Source: Promethearchaeia archaeon (lineage in GTDB: Archaea; Asgardarchaeota; Lokiarchaeia; Sigyniarchaeales; SOKP01). From it: DNA of 62,720 bases. The stretch is from positions 1 to 62,720 of the forward strand of contig JAHQWH010000013.1 in assembly GCA_029856105.1 (NCBI GenBank), given 5' to 3'. Both the position numbers and the translations under genes were made by a program. Shown here in pieces: positions 17,459 to 26,729 of this stretch (within the stretch, counting starts at the first letter, position 1; every line of letters begins with the position of its first letter). The notes beneath the pieces were generated by a model that worked only from the letters and a program-made list of their open reading frames with translations, made no database searches and was not told where the DNA came from.

Positions 17459-18896
17459 TTTTTTCTAGCCTTCTAATAAGCCCGAAACGACCATTGATTA
17501 TTTCTGAAGAATGTGTTGCTATCAAAAAATATAATGATTTTTCTTTTCCCATTTTAATAATATCATCGACAAAATTATTTTGCCAGATTGAATGAAGTGA
17601 TATTTCGGGTTCATCTATTAGGACTAATGCATTTTTCTCTGCTTTAAAAATTAAGTTATAGGATAGTACAACGATGTGTTGTTCCCCTGATGATAATTTA
17701 TCACTAGATAATTTTTCGTCTAAGTTTGTGAAAAAATAAAAACCGTCATTACTATCAAACATTATATCCTTTTCATTTAAATGATTATTAACCACATCTC
17801 TAAATAATCTAAGTTTGTTCATTAAGTCTTTAAATTGTAAATGTTTTTTATTTGTATCATCCACCCATAGTGATATAGACTTAGCGATCTCAGAAATCTC
17901 AAGATTTTCTTTATTAATTTCAGCGATCTCTTTTTCCTTTTTAGTTACTAAACCAAATGAAATTAATTCCTCTTCCAGCTGTCTAATTTCTTCTATTTGT
18001 TTTTCAAGCACAGAACTTGTTGGAAATTTTTCTTTTTCGGTTTTTAAAATATCAACAACACGTTTAGGAAAAGTTCTATTCAGAGTTTGGGAAATCTCAT
18101 TATAATTTCCAATAAATTCATCTTTTATTTCTTGTAATTGTCTAGAAAAAATAGAGATTACTCTTTCAGGCTCAAGTTCGTCCGACGGGATGGAATATTT
18201 GGAAAACCTTCTTTTATCAAATTTTTTATATTGAACCAATCTTTCAGATTCAATATACAATAATGGATTGAATTTTATAACATCATAAAACCATTGAGAT
18301 ATTGGAATTTTTTTTTTTTCAAAAAATAGTTCAAAGAGACTAAATACTTCATGTGGGCTAAGTTCTTTTGTATATATGTAATATTCTTTATTAATTTTCC
18401 TTAATTCAAGGATCAAGTCGTAGATTTCATCGTAATTGTTGTTTTTAAATAATTCAATAAATTTTTCTGCCAAATCAGTGTGTATTAAATAATTATAGAA
18501 AGATATATAATCAAAAGGTTTCTTTTTATAACTCCTTGAAATTCTTTTTATTATTTGTAAATCAATAGGTTTCCATTTTCTTTTAGAGCTTTTAGAAAAT
18601 AGAATAACTTCAGATTTTTCTGGTTTATCACCTTTTTTATATTCAATGAAAGAACCGTTTTTTAATTTAAGAGTAAAAGATTTAAAATTATTTTTTTCCA
18701 AACTAATGAAATTCAATGATAAAATATTATGAATCATTCTAAGAATTGTTGTCTTTCCTGTTCCATTTAATCCATAGATTATAGTAACATTTGGATCTTC
18801 ATTAAAGTCAATGTCATAATTTTTTGTATTAAATAAATCTTCTACTTTTACTCCAATTATTCTCAAATCATCTTTTTCTACTGTCATTTTATTCAA
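17445..18896 (-). CDS. AAA/ABC-type ATPase, AriA-like (PARIS)
   Basis: A 483-residue ATPase of the AAA_15/AAA_21 class. Visible motifs are Walker A YGLNGTGKTT (about 41-50), signature LSSGEQHIVVLSY, Walker B ALVLIDEPEISLHS and a switch histidine in IATHSSEI. The region between is helical with coiled-coil-like segments (EKQIEEIRQLEEEL). This one-ATPase-per-operon layout, with a DUF4435 protein overlapping it downstream, is that of PARIS (AriA-AriB). The size (about 56 kDa) also fits AriA. More distant OLD-like ATPase/TOPRIM pairs remain possible. A 250-base AT-rich gap precedes it. Confidence 0.78.
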   Translation of the reverse strand: MNKMTVEKDDLRIIGVKVEDLFNTKNYDIDFNEDPNVTIIYGLNGTGKTTILRMIHNILSLNFISLEKNNFKSFTLKLKNGSFIEYKKGDKPEKSEVILFSKSSKRKWKPIDLQIIKRISRSYKKKPFDYISFYNYLIHTDLAEKFIELFKNNNYDEIYDLILELRKINKEYYIYTKELSPHEVFSLFELFFEKKKIPISQWFYDVIKFNPLLYIESERLVQYKKFDKRRFSKYSIPSDELEPERVISIFSRQLQEIKDEFIGNYNEISQTLNRTFPKRVVDILKTEKEKFPTSSVLEKQIEEIRQLEEELISFGLVTKKEKEIAEINKENLEISEIAKSISLWVDDTNKKHLQFKDLMNKLRLFRDVVNNHLNEKDIMFDSNDGFYFFTNLDEKLSSDKLSSGEQHIVVLSYNLIFKAEKNALVLIDEPEISLHSIWQNNFVDDIIKMGKEKSLYFLIATHSSEIINGRFGLIRRLEKIESS

Positions 18897-19150
18897 CGAT
18901 TTATATGTATTGGTTTTAATTTTTATCTTTTGCTAATAATTTGGAATTTATATATATAGGTATATTAATTTTTGCCAATTGTTGACACAATTTATTCAAT
19001 ATAAATAATAATGTCTTATCATATTTATATTAAGAATTATCAAAACAATGTTTAACAGACAAATAAAAATTCTTAACTACAGAAACTGTCTAAAAATGCA
19101 AATATTAATAAAATTCTTAAACTTATGATTCAAATTCTATCTTTTGATTA

Positions 19151-20875
19151 TCATTCCTTGTCCTTATCCGTCTCTTCCAAAAATCCTTCGGTTAGCAATA
19201 AGTTATCGATAAACTTATCAAATTCCTCAACCTTTTTGTCTTCCTCTTCCAATTTGACCGAACACAGTTCGCAATAATCGGAGTTTGTCTCGATTTCTTT
19301 CCCGCAAAACTTACAAAAACTTTTCGTTTCAAGTTTTTTTTCTCTTGATATCGTGCCTTCTTTTTGCGTTTCCTTTTGCTTTTTTGTCTGTTCCAAAATC
19401 TCCTCGTTTTTTTTCGCGATTTCCTCGTCCGAAAGCCAACTCCTCTTAACGTGTTCCGATTCCATCGCGAACGGTTTCTCGATCGAATTCACTCTGATTA
19501 TGCACTGCCCCCTTTTTAACATCGACAAGTATTCCTTCTGCCAATCCTTTAAATTGAGTAACTCTTGCATCAAATCTTTTTGCATGTGTACTTGAAACGA
19601 AACGAGCACCCCGCAATTTGCTAATATTTCTCTGCTAATGTTAGGGCGGGTCGCGAGCGAAATCAAACATTCACCAGTCCCCCTCAACAACAACGCGATA
19701 TCCTCGATGTAAGAAGTGAGTTTTGTTCTACTACTAAGTTCTTGGGGGGCGAAATACTGCGCGTCCTCTATTATCGTTACGTGTTTAATTCCCTCGTAAT
19801 TTTTGCTCCCCGTTTCTATGTTTTTGTCCCACAAATATTTTAGCACCATGTTCAAAAAAAACAACGCGTCTTCTTTTTCTCCCCCTTTGCGGATGATCGA
19901 GCTCAAGTCTAATAAAACCCTGTGGTTAAACAGTTCTTTCACGTTAAGACCGCTTTTCTTGTCGAATATGTTTTTTAACGTGCTTACAGAATAGCGACGA
20001 ATTCTATTTCTGATAGCTTGAACGCTTTTTTTCATGGTAAAATCTTCTTGTTTCGCGTAGTATTTATCAAATTCGCTAAAAAACTTGTCCCAGCTCCTAT
20101 TTTCTTCTTTTGGACAAATTTCGTATAGAATGTCGATAAATACTTTTTCCATTTGAGGCGAATAATCGACATTCTCTAACAAACCCCCGCTCTCAAAGAT
20201 TTTAAACACCCGTTCCGCGTGAATGTGCGGGTCGCCCCCTTCGGGATCGAAAATGTTAATCGAAAAGTTCTCGCCCGGCTTTAATATAAGCAAATTGTCG
20301 ATTTTCTTCTGCAAAAATTGGTATTCCCCCTTAAATTCCGTTAAAAGAAAGGGGACGTCGTATTTTTTAGTAAAATCCAACAGAAAACGTTGCAAAAAAT
20401 TGCTTTTTCCCGTCCCCGTCGTTCCGCACACAAACATTTGTTGCGCTAAATCTTCAATGTTGAGGTTAAATTTATGCTTTACTTTGTTCTTGTCGATAAT
20501 TCTTCCTATGTTTATGTTCCCGATCTTAGATTCGGATTTTGACGGATATTCCATTATCAATTCGAATATTTTCGGAGATTTAAAAGTATATATGAACAAA
20601 ATTGAAGAAATTACTAAAATTAATTGAGAACACCCTATAAAAACTATTTCTATAATAGATGACGATGGCTCTGCTGTAAATATTTCTAAATTAATTATAA
20701 AAAAAACGAATAAAATCACAAACATAACTATAATAACGCATCGCATCGCTATTATCATAATGCGGTGCTTTATATCTCGTTTCTTACGCTTCTCTTTTGA
20801 ATCTGAGAAAAATATAAACAAAATAAGAGCAAAAGGAATAAGCGATAAAATAAAATACGGTAGTAGCGCGTCCAT
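19151..20875 (-). CDS. Membrane-anchored HerA/VirD4-like DNA-translocating ATPase with zinc ribbon
   Basis: A 574-residue protein with three TM helices (about 5-23, 40-62, 74-96), then a HerA/FtsK-type ATPase: Walker A FVCGTTGTGKSNF (about 148-160), TEFKGEYQFL, Walker B HVTIIEDAQYF (about 365-375) and LLLRGTGECLISLATRPN (arginine-finger and sensor area). After a charged linker comes a zinc ribbon CKFCGKEI...DYCELC (521-538). TM-anchored ATPases of this type act as conjugative coupling proteins or in virus DNA packaging. The cytosolic part has GC-richer codons than neighbours, while the TM part is AT-rich. NurA is absent, so repair-type HerA is unlikely. Confidence 0.78.
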   Translation of the reverse strand: MDALLPYFILSLIPFALILFIFFSDSKEKRKKRDIKHRIMIIAMRCVIIVMFVILFVFFIINLEIFTAEPSSSIIEIVFIGCSQLILVISSILFIYTFKSPKIFELIMEYPSKSESKIGNINIGRIIDKNKVKHKFNLNIEDLAQQMFVCGTTGTGKSNFLQRFLLDFTKKYDVPFLLTEFKGEYQFLQKKIDNLLILKPGENFSINIFDPEGGDPHIHAERVFKIFESGGLLENVDYSPQMEKVFIDILYEICPKEENRSWDKFFSEFDKYYAKQEDFTMKKSVQAIRNRIRRYSVSTLKNIFDKKSGLNVKELFNHRVLLDLSSIIRKGGEKEDALFFLNMVLKYLWDKNIETGSKNYEGIKHVTIIEDAQYFAPQELSSRTKLTSYIEDIALLLRGTGECLISLATRPNISREILANCGVLVSFQVHMQKDLMQELLNLKDWQKEYLSMLKRGQCIIRVNSIEKPFAMESEHVKRSWLSDEEIAKKNEEILEQTKKQKETQKEGTISREKKLETKSFCKFCGKEIETNSDYCELCSVKLEEEDKKVEEFDKFIDNLLLTEGFLEETDKDKE

Positions 20876-20977
20876 TAAAATAACTATTTTGACAGAATGT
20901 TATAAACTCCTATTTTTTAAAGTTATATTTTCTCCGTTAAATAGAGTCCTCTTCTAGTACTATTAAAAAGAAGGTAA

Positions 20978-23239
20978 CTAATTTTGTTCAGGTTTTTCAA
21001 AAAAATTCGGCAATATATCGAATAGCTCGATCATACTATTATTTAAACTTTCTGCAGATTCAAATGAAATTATTGATAATCCACGAATTTTAAGTTTTCT
21101 TTTGTTTTCTTTTATAATACTGATGATTTTATATTGTTCTGAATTTTCTTCAATGAGTTCTTTAAATTTTTCTATTTCTTCTATATGATTGTGAGTAATC
21201 AAAATCTGACGCGAATAATCGTTAGTAGATATAACTAAAGGATTGAAATTTACAAATACCCTTTTAAATTCTCCTAAATCACCAGTAAAAAGCTTGCGAT
21301 CACTTTGTAATTGTAAGGTTTTCAATCTATACCCAGGATATATCTTTATTATACTTTTAGATAGTGTAGTTTGAAAATTATTAAATAAAGCGTCATGTTG
21401 TCCTAGAATCTGATTGGTTGTTGCTTCAAGATTTTCCCTTCTATACTCAAACGGAGGTTTTTCATTTTTTAAAGTATTATAAATTACAAAATTTCCTTCG
21501 TTAATTACACTAGGATTATAACCCCATTCACTTAATTCTTGTGAGAATTTATAAGGAGTTGATTTAAAACTATTTAATTCAATCAATTCCACTCCTTTTA
21601 TTTTTCTCTTAGCGTTATACACTGGTAATAAAAAATCTCTAAACTGCTCAAAAACTTGCAAATAGCGTTGCTCAAACTCAGTTAGTTGGTCTAGTTTATC
21701 AGGCGGTTCTTTTGGTATCTTTCCAATGTATTGGTAATTTCTTATTGGCGTTTGAAACCCTCTTATCATTTTCTTTTCTTCTTTTGCAATTCTGAAAGCT
21801 CCAAGTCGATGTAATAGAGAATTAAAATCTCTAATAATTTCTTCGTTAATTGTTTCACCAGATGGATCATCAATAGTCAGATTTGGACTTAAGTTAAATA
21901 CGTAATGTGCGTGCTTGAAAAGTTGTCTTAAAAGCATTTCGTTTTTTTCCCACTCGTTAAATCTCGCAGATATATATTTTTCTTCAAAAATTATTACGCT
22001 AGATCTATAAAATCTATTTTTTTGTATATCTTCATCGTTCTCTTCATATATAATGACAGGATTATCGTTTTCATCAAAATCTACGATTCTTGATTTAATG
22101 TACGATTTTAGATCAAACAAATCGTTACTAGCTTCAAAAAATAGAGCATTTCTTAGTATTGAAATACTATCATTTTCAAAACTTGAAGTATTTAAAACGA
22201 TTTGTGTAAAATAATTATTTAAATCAGACCAATTCGGTCTTGAAAGAAAATATTTTGACGTAAAATAAGTATATTCTTTTGCTCTATATATTATACTTTG
22301 ATTTTGTGAAAGTATACCCTCCAAATCGAATATTTCTTCTCCTCCTATAAAAATAAATAGAGCATCTGAAAGCGTAAATAAGTTTTTAAAGAATTTTAAA
22401 ACTTCTATCACTTGCTCAGGGTTAAGTTTATCCAATTCATCTATAATATAGATTAACTTTTGACCGCTATCTCTAATTTCCCTATGTATTCTCTCCAAAT
22501 CGTATTCGATATTGCCGATACTTGCGTCGAATTTATATAATAACTCTGATTTTTTATCCTTCAAATTAATTATCTTGTTTGTTTTGCTTTTAGAATAAAT
22601 ATAATTTAGAGATAAGGGAAAGGGCAAAGCAATTATAAGCGATAATAGATCATTTAGCCACTCTATTGGTATTATCTTTGTAAAAATTAATAATAATGAT
22701 ACTAACCATGGGACAAGAAAAATTAATATCCTCAAATCCTTAAAGGTGAAATTAATAGAAGAGCTTTGTTGTCTAATAATTTCATCAGAAATTTGACTTT
22801 TTAAGCTGATAGTTTCTGATTTCTCGTAATTAGAAGCTATAGTTTTATAGTATAAATCAGTTATCAAGGAATTGACTTTATCGTCTAAAGAACCCACGTC
22901 CCGTGTCATTGAATAAAGCCTTCTTATTAAGTTTTCTAAGATTTTCTTTGCTTCAATGTTATCCTTTACGGATTCGGCTTCGAGCTGGGCGGCGTTAAGG
23001 AGAATGGGGATTATTGTACTATCTTTTTTTTTTAATTCCCAAAGTGTTTTATAAACGAACGATGTTTTTCCGACTCCACGATGTCCACAAACCAATATTG
23101 ATCCTGTTTCTCTTCTTTTCAACTCGTTAATTAGAAAAGATAATTCTTTCTTTCTGCCTATAAAAAGACCTTTTATTTTACTCTTGGTGTATGGAAATCT
23201 TATCGGAATGTCCCAATTACTTTTTAATGTTATCTCCAT
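20978..23239 (-). CDS. KAP-family P-loop NTPase with two TM helices
   Basis: A 753-residue protein with an N-terminal NTPase: GRKKELSFL, Walker A VCGHRGVGKTSF (about 50-61) and Walker B KLIYIIDELDKLNP (about 261-274). Between them two TM helices are inserted (about 168-188 and 194-214), the hallmark of KAP NTPases. The C-terminal 450 residues are a mostly helical region I do not recognise. KAP proteins are membrane-associated and frequent in defence islands and mobile elements. The gene starts 102 bases upstream of the HerA-like ATPase gene on the same strand, so the two may be co-transcribed. Confidence 0.8.
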   Translation of the reverse strand: MEITLKSNWDIPIRFPYTKSKIKGLFIGRKKELSFLINELKRRETGSILVCGHRGVGKTSFVYKTLWELKKKDSTIIPILLNAAQLEAESVKDNIEAKKILENLIRRLYSMTRDVGSLDDKVNSLITDLYYKTIASNYEKSETISLKSQISDEIIRQQSSSINFTFKDLRILIFLVPWLVSLLLIFTKIIPIEWLNDLLSLIIALPFPLSLNYIYSKSKTNKIINLKDKKSELLYKFDASIGNIEYDLERIHREIRDSGQKLIYIIDELDKLNPEQVIEVLKFFKNLFTLSDALFIFIGGEEIFDLEGILSQNQSIIYRAKEYTYFTSKYFLSRPNWSDLNNYFTQIVLNTSSFENDSISILRNALFFEASNDLFDLKSYIKSRIVDFDENDNPVIIYEENDEDIQKNRFYRSSVIIFEEKYISARFNEWEKNEMLLRQLFKHAHYVFNLSPNLTIDDPSGETINEEIIRDFNSLLHRLGAFRIAKEEKKMIRGFQTPIRNYQYIGKIPKEPPDKLDQLTEFEQRYLQVFEQFRDFLLPVYNAKRKIKGVELIELNSFKSTPYKFSQELSEWGYNPSVINEGNFVIYNTLKNEKPPFEYRRENLEATTNQILGQHDALFNNFQTTLSKSIIKIYPGYRLKTLQLQSDRKLFTGDLGEFKRVFVNFNPLVISTNDYSRQILITHNHIEEIEKFKELIEENSEQYKIISIIKENKRKLKIRGLSIISFESAESLNNSMIELFDILPNFFEKPEQN

Positions 23240-23429
23240 CTAAAATCATCGTTGAATTTTATTTGTTTGTTAAAAAAATTAAACTGAAAACATGATTAGT
23301 ATTTTTCTATAATTTACTTGTTGGATTTTAATAAGTTAAAAATGATTTACTTATTTAAATCTTTATGTGATTGTTGTTACTTGAAGTCTGGAAAAAGTAG
23401 AGTTAATATCGCGAAAAAAAAGCCATAAA

Positions 23430-24830
23430 CTACAAGTTTTTAAATCTTCCTTTTGAATCTCTTGAATAATTCTTAGTTATCTGTTTCATTTTATTTTTAT
23501 GTCTTTCTTGAGAACATTTGGGACACCAAGAACCTTCTGGTCTCGACGGTTTTCCCCTTATATCGCTCGGAGTTGCCTTCCAAGTAAAATCGTGCTTGTT
23601 ACAGTACCATTCTAAAGGTATTACTTCTCCAAAAAAATGGTGTGACAATAGCTTTCCGTCCCGTTGCTTCGCAATTTCCTGCAATTCTTTTACGTAATTA
23701 GGTAAAGAAACGTCAAACTTTCTCCAATCTATTTTCTTTGCTTTCGGTGGCGGATAAATTCCGTTCGCTACGCAGGTTTTCCTAATGTAAGTTTCCATCT
23801 CCTTAATTTTAATCTTGCGTAATTTTCCATTTCTCCACTCGTAACCGACTTCGATCAATACGATTCCGCGTCTCTCGCATTCTTTACGCTTATAATCGTC
23901 AGCTCGTTTTTGTTTTTCGAAAAGCTTAGGATTATCTCTGTGAAAATATGGGTGGTAAACGTAGTGTTGTATGCCCTGACTTTCGAAAGCTAGTTTTAGC
24001 TCCTCGTTGTATCCGTCCAAATGTAAACCGTATTTTTTTAACCAAGATAATTTGTTTTCTTTACGAAATTCTTTTCCAAATAGTTCTTGAAAGAAATTCT
24101 TACATATCCTTTCTGATCTTCCGCTCGCACAATTAGGACACCAAGAACCTTCTGGTCTTTGTGGTTTACCAATCACGTCGCACGGTTTTGCTTCCCAAAC
24201 GTGTCCGCACGTTCCACATTTCCATAAATGGCGCTCTGTAACGCCTAAAAAGTTAGGCGATAAACATTCCCCTCCGCCCGCTTTTGATCCCGCAATTCTT
24301 TGCATGTCTTCAATCGTGTACCTGTAATTATTCTGCGGGTTTGATTCAATTGCACATCTTGGACACCAAGTACCTTTTTTCGAGGGATAATCTTTTATGG
24401 TGCTTGGTTTCGCTTTCCACGCGTAGTTATGTTTGTTACAATACCATAAATGCGGTTTTGTCGTTCCTAAAAACTCCGTCGATAATAGTTTTCCCCCTCG
24501 TTCTATCGCCAAGTTCTTAAAATATTCGAATAAAACAACTTTAGATTTTTTACTACAATAGGGACACTTAAAGGTATTTCTTTTAACCTTTTGTGTAATA
24601 TTAGCTCGAAAATCTGCCCATTTGTTCTTACATACAACGCACTCTAATTCGAGCGGAGCCATGTTGTTTAAGTATTCTTTTGATAAGACCGTTATATTTT
24701 CTTTGCGAGAAAGTTCAATTATTCTTTGTAAGTATTCGTTCCTTTTTTCTGGCGATAGTCTTGGTTTATTGAATTTGTAAGTTACTTTTGAATTACTGCG
24801 TTTCTTATCGTTTTTATTTTCGTTATTCAT
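23430..24830 (-). CDS. Four-zinc-ribbon protein with embedded Vsr-like nuclease
   Basis: A 466-residue modular protein. Zinc-ribbon repeats of the kind found in phage and giant-virus homing proteins lie at about 62-93, 105-160, 180-236 and 385-441. Each has a first CxxC or CxxH (CNKHNYAWKA, CGTCGHVWEA), a W-x-A stretch and a second CPxC, and repeats 2-4 share the motif GxWCPxC. Between repeats 3 and 4 sits a PD-(D/E)XK nuclease core resembling Vsr: RSERICKNFFQELF, LHLDGYNEELKLAFESQGIQ (about 269-288; Asp 272, Glu 283, Gln 288) and IVLIEVGYEW. It is probably a site-specific or homing nuclease of the element. G+C-rich codons mark it as foreign. Confidence 0.75.
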   Translation of the reverse strand: MNNENKNDKKRSNSKVTYKFNKPRLSPEKRNEYLQRIIELSRKENITVLSKEYLNNMAPLELECVVCKNKWADFRANITQKVKRNTFKCPYCSKKSKVVLFEYFKNLAIERGGKLLSTEFLGTTKPHLWYCNKHNYAWKAKPSTIKDYPSKKGTWCPRCAIESNPQNNYRYTIEDMQRIAGSKAGGGECLSPNFLGVTERHLWKCGTCGHVWEAKPCDVIGKPQRPEGSWCPNCASGRSERICKNFFQELFGKEFRKENKLSWLKKYGLHLDGYNEELKLAFESQGIQHYVYHPYFHRDNPKLFEKQKRADDYKRKECERRGIVLIEVGYEWRNGKLRKIKIKEMETYIRKTCVANGIYPPPKAKKIDWRKFDVSLPNYVKELQEIAKQRDGKLLSHHFFGEVIPLEWYCNKHDFTWKATPSDIRGKPSRPEGSWCPKCSQERHKNKMKQITKNYSRDSKGRFKNL

Positions 24831-24851
24831 TATTATATCGCTCTCTTTACT

Positions 24852-25148
24852 TTAAATCCCGCAATTAATTCGAATCTCGTCTTCAGAAAAGAATTTGTCG
24901 CATTCTTTACAATAGCACGTTCCGTTGTCTAAAATTTCTAAAACCGTATCGCACTCGTAACAGTAAATCTTTATCTCTATATGTTTGTAGTTTATATCTT
25001 CTTTCAACTCGCTTAATTTCGTTATTAATAGTTCTAAATCCTCATTTTTAAAGTAAAAGGGAACGTCGCTATTTTTTTGCAAAACGAAATAATCGTTTGC
25101 CACAGATTTATACAATTTAATTTCGGTCATTTTTTTTATCGTTTCCAT
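24852..25148 (-). CDS. Small protein with C-terminal zinc ribbon
   Basis: A 98-residue protein; the first 60 residues are helical and charged, and the end is a four-cysteine zinc ribbon, YCYECDTVLEILD then CYCKECDKFF. It lies 21 bases upstream of the four-zinc-ribbon nuclease on the same strand, so they are probably an operon. It may be an adaptor or DNA-binding partner. Exact function unknown. Confidence 0.65.
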   Translation of the reverse strand: METIKKMTEIKLYKSVANDYFVLQKNSDVPFYFKNEDLELLITKLSELKEDINYKHIEIKIYCYECDTVLEILDNGTCYCKECDKFFSEDEIRINCGI

Positions 25149-25270
25149 ATCTATTATTAAAACTGTTATAGTTAATATAACACATAAGCGCAGTTAAATA
25201 ACCTAAGAGTCCTATAATTTTTCGTATAACAGAAAAAGATATATATACTATAATTGTTTCTATTACTATT

Positions 25271-25423
25271 ATGGAAAGTAAAAAAATTACGACTTTAATA
25301 AAAAGTCCTACTAAGAAAGGAGATCAGTATTATTTCAGCATACCTATAGAATTTATTCGCTCAAAAAAAATTGACCCTGAGAAAAACTACGAAATTCAAA
25401 TTTTCTCTTTAGCTCAGGAGTAA
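25271..25423 (+). CDS. AbrB/SpoVT-like DNA-binding micro-protein (50 residues)
   Basis: A 50-residue plus-strand protein: MESKKITTLIKSPTKKGDQ and then YYFSIPIEFIRSKKIDPEKN. The pattern of a beta-hairpin, a hydrophobic-Pro-hydrophobic-x-FIR turn, then IDPEKNYEI matches AbrB-type swapped-hairpin domains (I-P-x-x-F/V-I-R...G/D-P). Such proteins are typical small regulators of archaeal plasmids and viruses. It is divergent from the 98-residue zinc-ribbon gene, with 120 bases between, and could control both directions. Confidence 0.6.
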   Translation: MESKKITTLIKSPTKKGDQYYFSIPIEFIRSKKIDPEKNYEIQIFSLAQE

Positions 25424-25740
25424 ATTTATTACTAATATATTAAAAAATTAAAGCAAGTTATCGTTTCCCGCTCGTTCTTTGAGGATCGGGGTTGATGGGG
25501 GGGATTTGTCCCCTTCTTAATTGTGATATTTTTGCGTTTAAAAAATATGGCTTAAAAACTCTAAGACAAAAATCGTCCCGTTAAAAAGTAGATACGTGCA
25601 AGTTAAAAGTTTCAGAGCGACCCGTTAGCCCTTGATGGTTGCGGAGCGAAGCGTAGCAAGGTCGCGACAGCGGAGCGTAAGCGAAGCCAAATACTATTTT
25701 TTTGAGTGAAAAAATCCCTATTAAAAATTTCTATTCTTAA
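25424..25740. other. G+C-rich non-coding patch with short repeats and a hairpin
   Basis: A non-coding stretch much richer in G+C than its surroundings. GGGGA-TTTG-TCCCC at about 25497-25511 can form a 5-bp hairpin. Two related copies GCGGAGCGAAGCG (25641-25653) and GCGGAGCGTAAGCG (25670-25683) flank the palindrome TCGCGA. This could be part of an origin, a partition site or a structured RNA of the element; none of these is proven. Confidence 0.4.
25641..25684. repeat. Pair of GCGGAGCG-type direct repeats
   Basis: Two imperfect direct repeats (GCGGAGCGAAGCG and GCGGAGCGTAAGCG) starting 29 bases apart with TCGCGA between them. They may be iterons or protein-binding sites near the AbrB-like gene. 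Confidence 0.5.
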
Positions 25741-25950
25741 GGTGTTATTTTAAAAGTTGATTATAATAAATGCACTCCCTATGTGGCTAAAAATCGCTCT
25801 AAAATGATAAAGGATAAGGTTAATTGGTTAGAGATTAAAGAAACGATATCATCTGTATCAAAAGCTGAGTTACGCAAAGAATTTTTTAGTAAAAAAGGGA
25901 TTATCAAATTATTGAATAGAATAAATGAATTATGCAATTTTAAGGTTTAA
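25741..25950 (+). CDS. Possible small or truncated gene, unknown
   Basis: An open frame of 69 codons with coding-like composition (KVNWLEIKETISSVSKAELR), ending in TAA at 25948. It has no ATG before codon 25 and could start at ATT 25747, at GTG 25783, or be a broken 3' end. I do not recognise a family. The predicted structure is helical and basic. Confidence 0.3.
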   Translation, partial: GVILKVDYNKCTPYVAKNRSKMIKDKVNWLEIKETISSVSKAELRKEFFSKKGIIKLLNRINELCNFKV

Positions 25951-26204
25951 AATTTCAGATCTCTTAACACAAGCACCTATTCTTCCCTTTTTTGAAGTAG
26001 AATCTGCCATAGTATTTTTTTAACACTAAGATTCATTTTTTAAAATTATTATCTAATTTACCCTACGCATATTTAAACCAGCATTAGAAGCAATTAAATT
26101 GAGACAAAAAAAAATCGATTGAGGAACAATTGAGGAACGGTTGTATTAAAAGATTAGTAGATATTAAATTAAAAGAATTTAATTAAAAAAAAGGATGGAA
26201 GAAT
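25951..26204. other. Intergenic, possible coding relic
   Basis: AT-rich. A short plus-strand stretch near 26083-26150 (PALEAIKLRQKKID, stop, GTIEERLY) looks like a relic interrupted by TGA. Nothing else is recognised. Confidence 0.25.
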
Positions 26205-26729
26205 TTAGGTTTGATATCTTACCATAGCATAATCGATCTTAACGCTTCCAGGTACGAACAAGGAATAACCATCAAAACCAACATCTTTAACTTTTTTATA
26301 AGGATCTAAAGTGTAGATGCTATAATGAGAACCACTTACAGCCCATGAATCGCTCGTCCCATCGGTATAATCAACTGATAAAGTACACCCCCATAGATTA
26401 ACTATACTATAATCAATGTACAGATAAACATCTGGATAACTACTACTAGGAGTATGAAAAAATACACCCATTATTACCCGAAAATAGAAAATTGGAGAAA
26501 ATGGGTATAAGGTTACAGCCAAAACTTCATACACACTATTATCATTAGTATGTGTTGAGATGTAATTTCCTTGTAATACTATTCCGACTGGATTTCCTGT
26601 AGAATAAGCTTTATAATCGTAGCTAGCTGCTTTAACATAAACTGGTAAAAAACTCATTATTGAAACTGTTAGAACTAATGTAAGAAGTAAAGATCGATTT
26701 TTTCCTAACGATTTTTTAATAATTTTCAC
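26205..26729 (-). CDS. Secreted protein with signal peptide, unknown
   Basis: A 174-residue protein with a classical signal peptide: basic MKIIKKSLGKNRS, hydrophobic LLLTLVLTVSIMSFL, and a cleavage-like PVYVKA-A at about 34. The rest is rich in Tyr, Ser and Thr with alternating hydrophobics, suggesting an all-beta extracellular domain. No anchor is visible. It is minus-strand, with AT-rich flanks of more than 250 bases on both sides. Function unknown; it may be an element-encoded surface or secreted factor. Confidence 0.65.
   Translation of the reverse strand: MKIIKKSLGKNRSLLLTLVLTVSIMSFLPVYVKAASYDYKAYSTGNPVGIVLQGNYISTHTNDNSVYEVLAVTLYPFSPIFYFRVIMGVFFHTPSSSYPDVYLYIDYSIVNLWGCTLSVDYTDGTSDSWAVSGSHYSIYTLDPYKKVKDVGFDGYSLFVPGSVKIDYAMVRYQT

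Noticed and set aside
19151..20875. HerA-NurA repair pair
   Set aside because: The ATPase has three TM helices and a zinc ribbon, and no NurA gene is near; a conjugation or virus-type ATPase fits better.
25641..25690. Possible CRISPR repeats in the G+C-rich patch
   Set aside because: Only two imperfect copies with a 14-16-base gap; no spacers of regular length and no cas genes.
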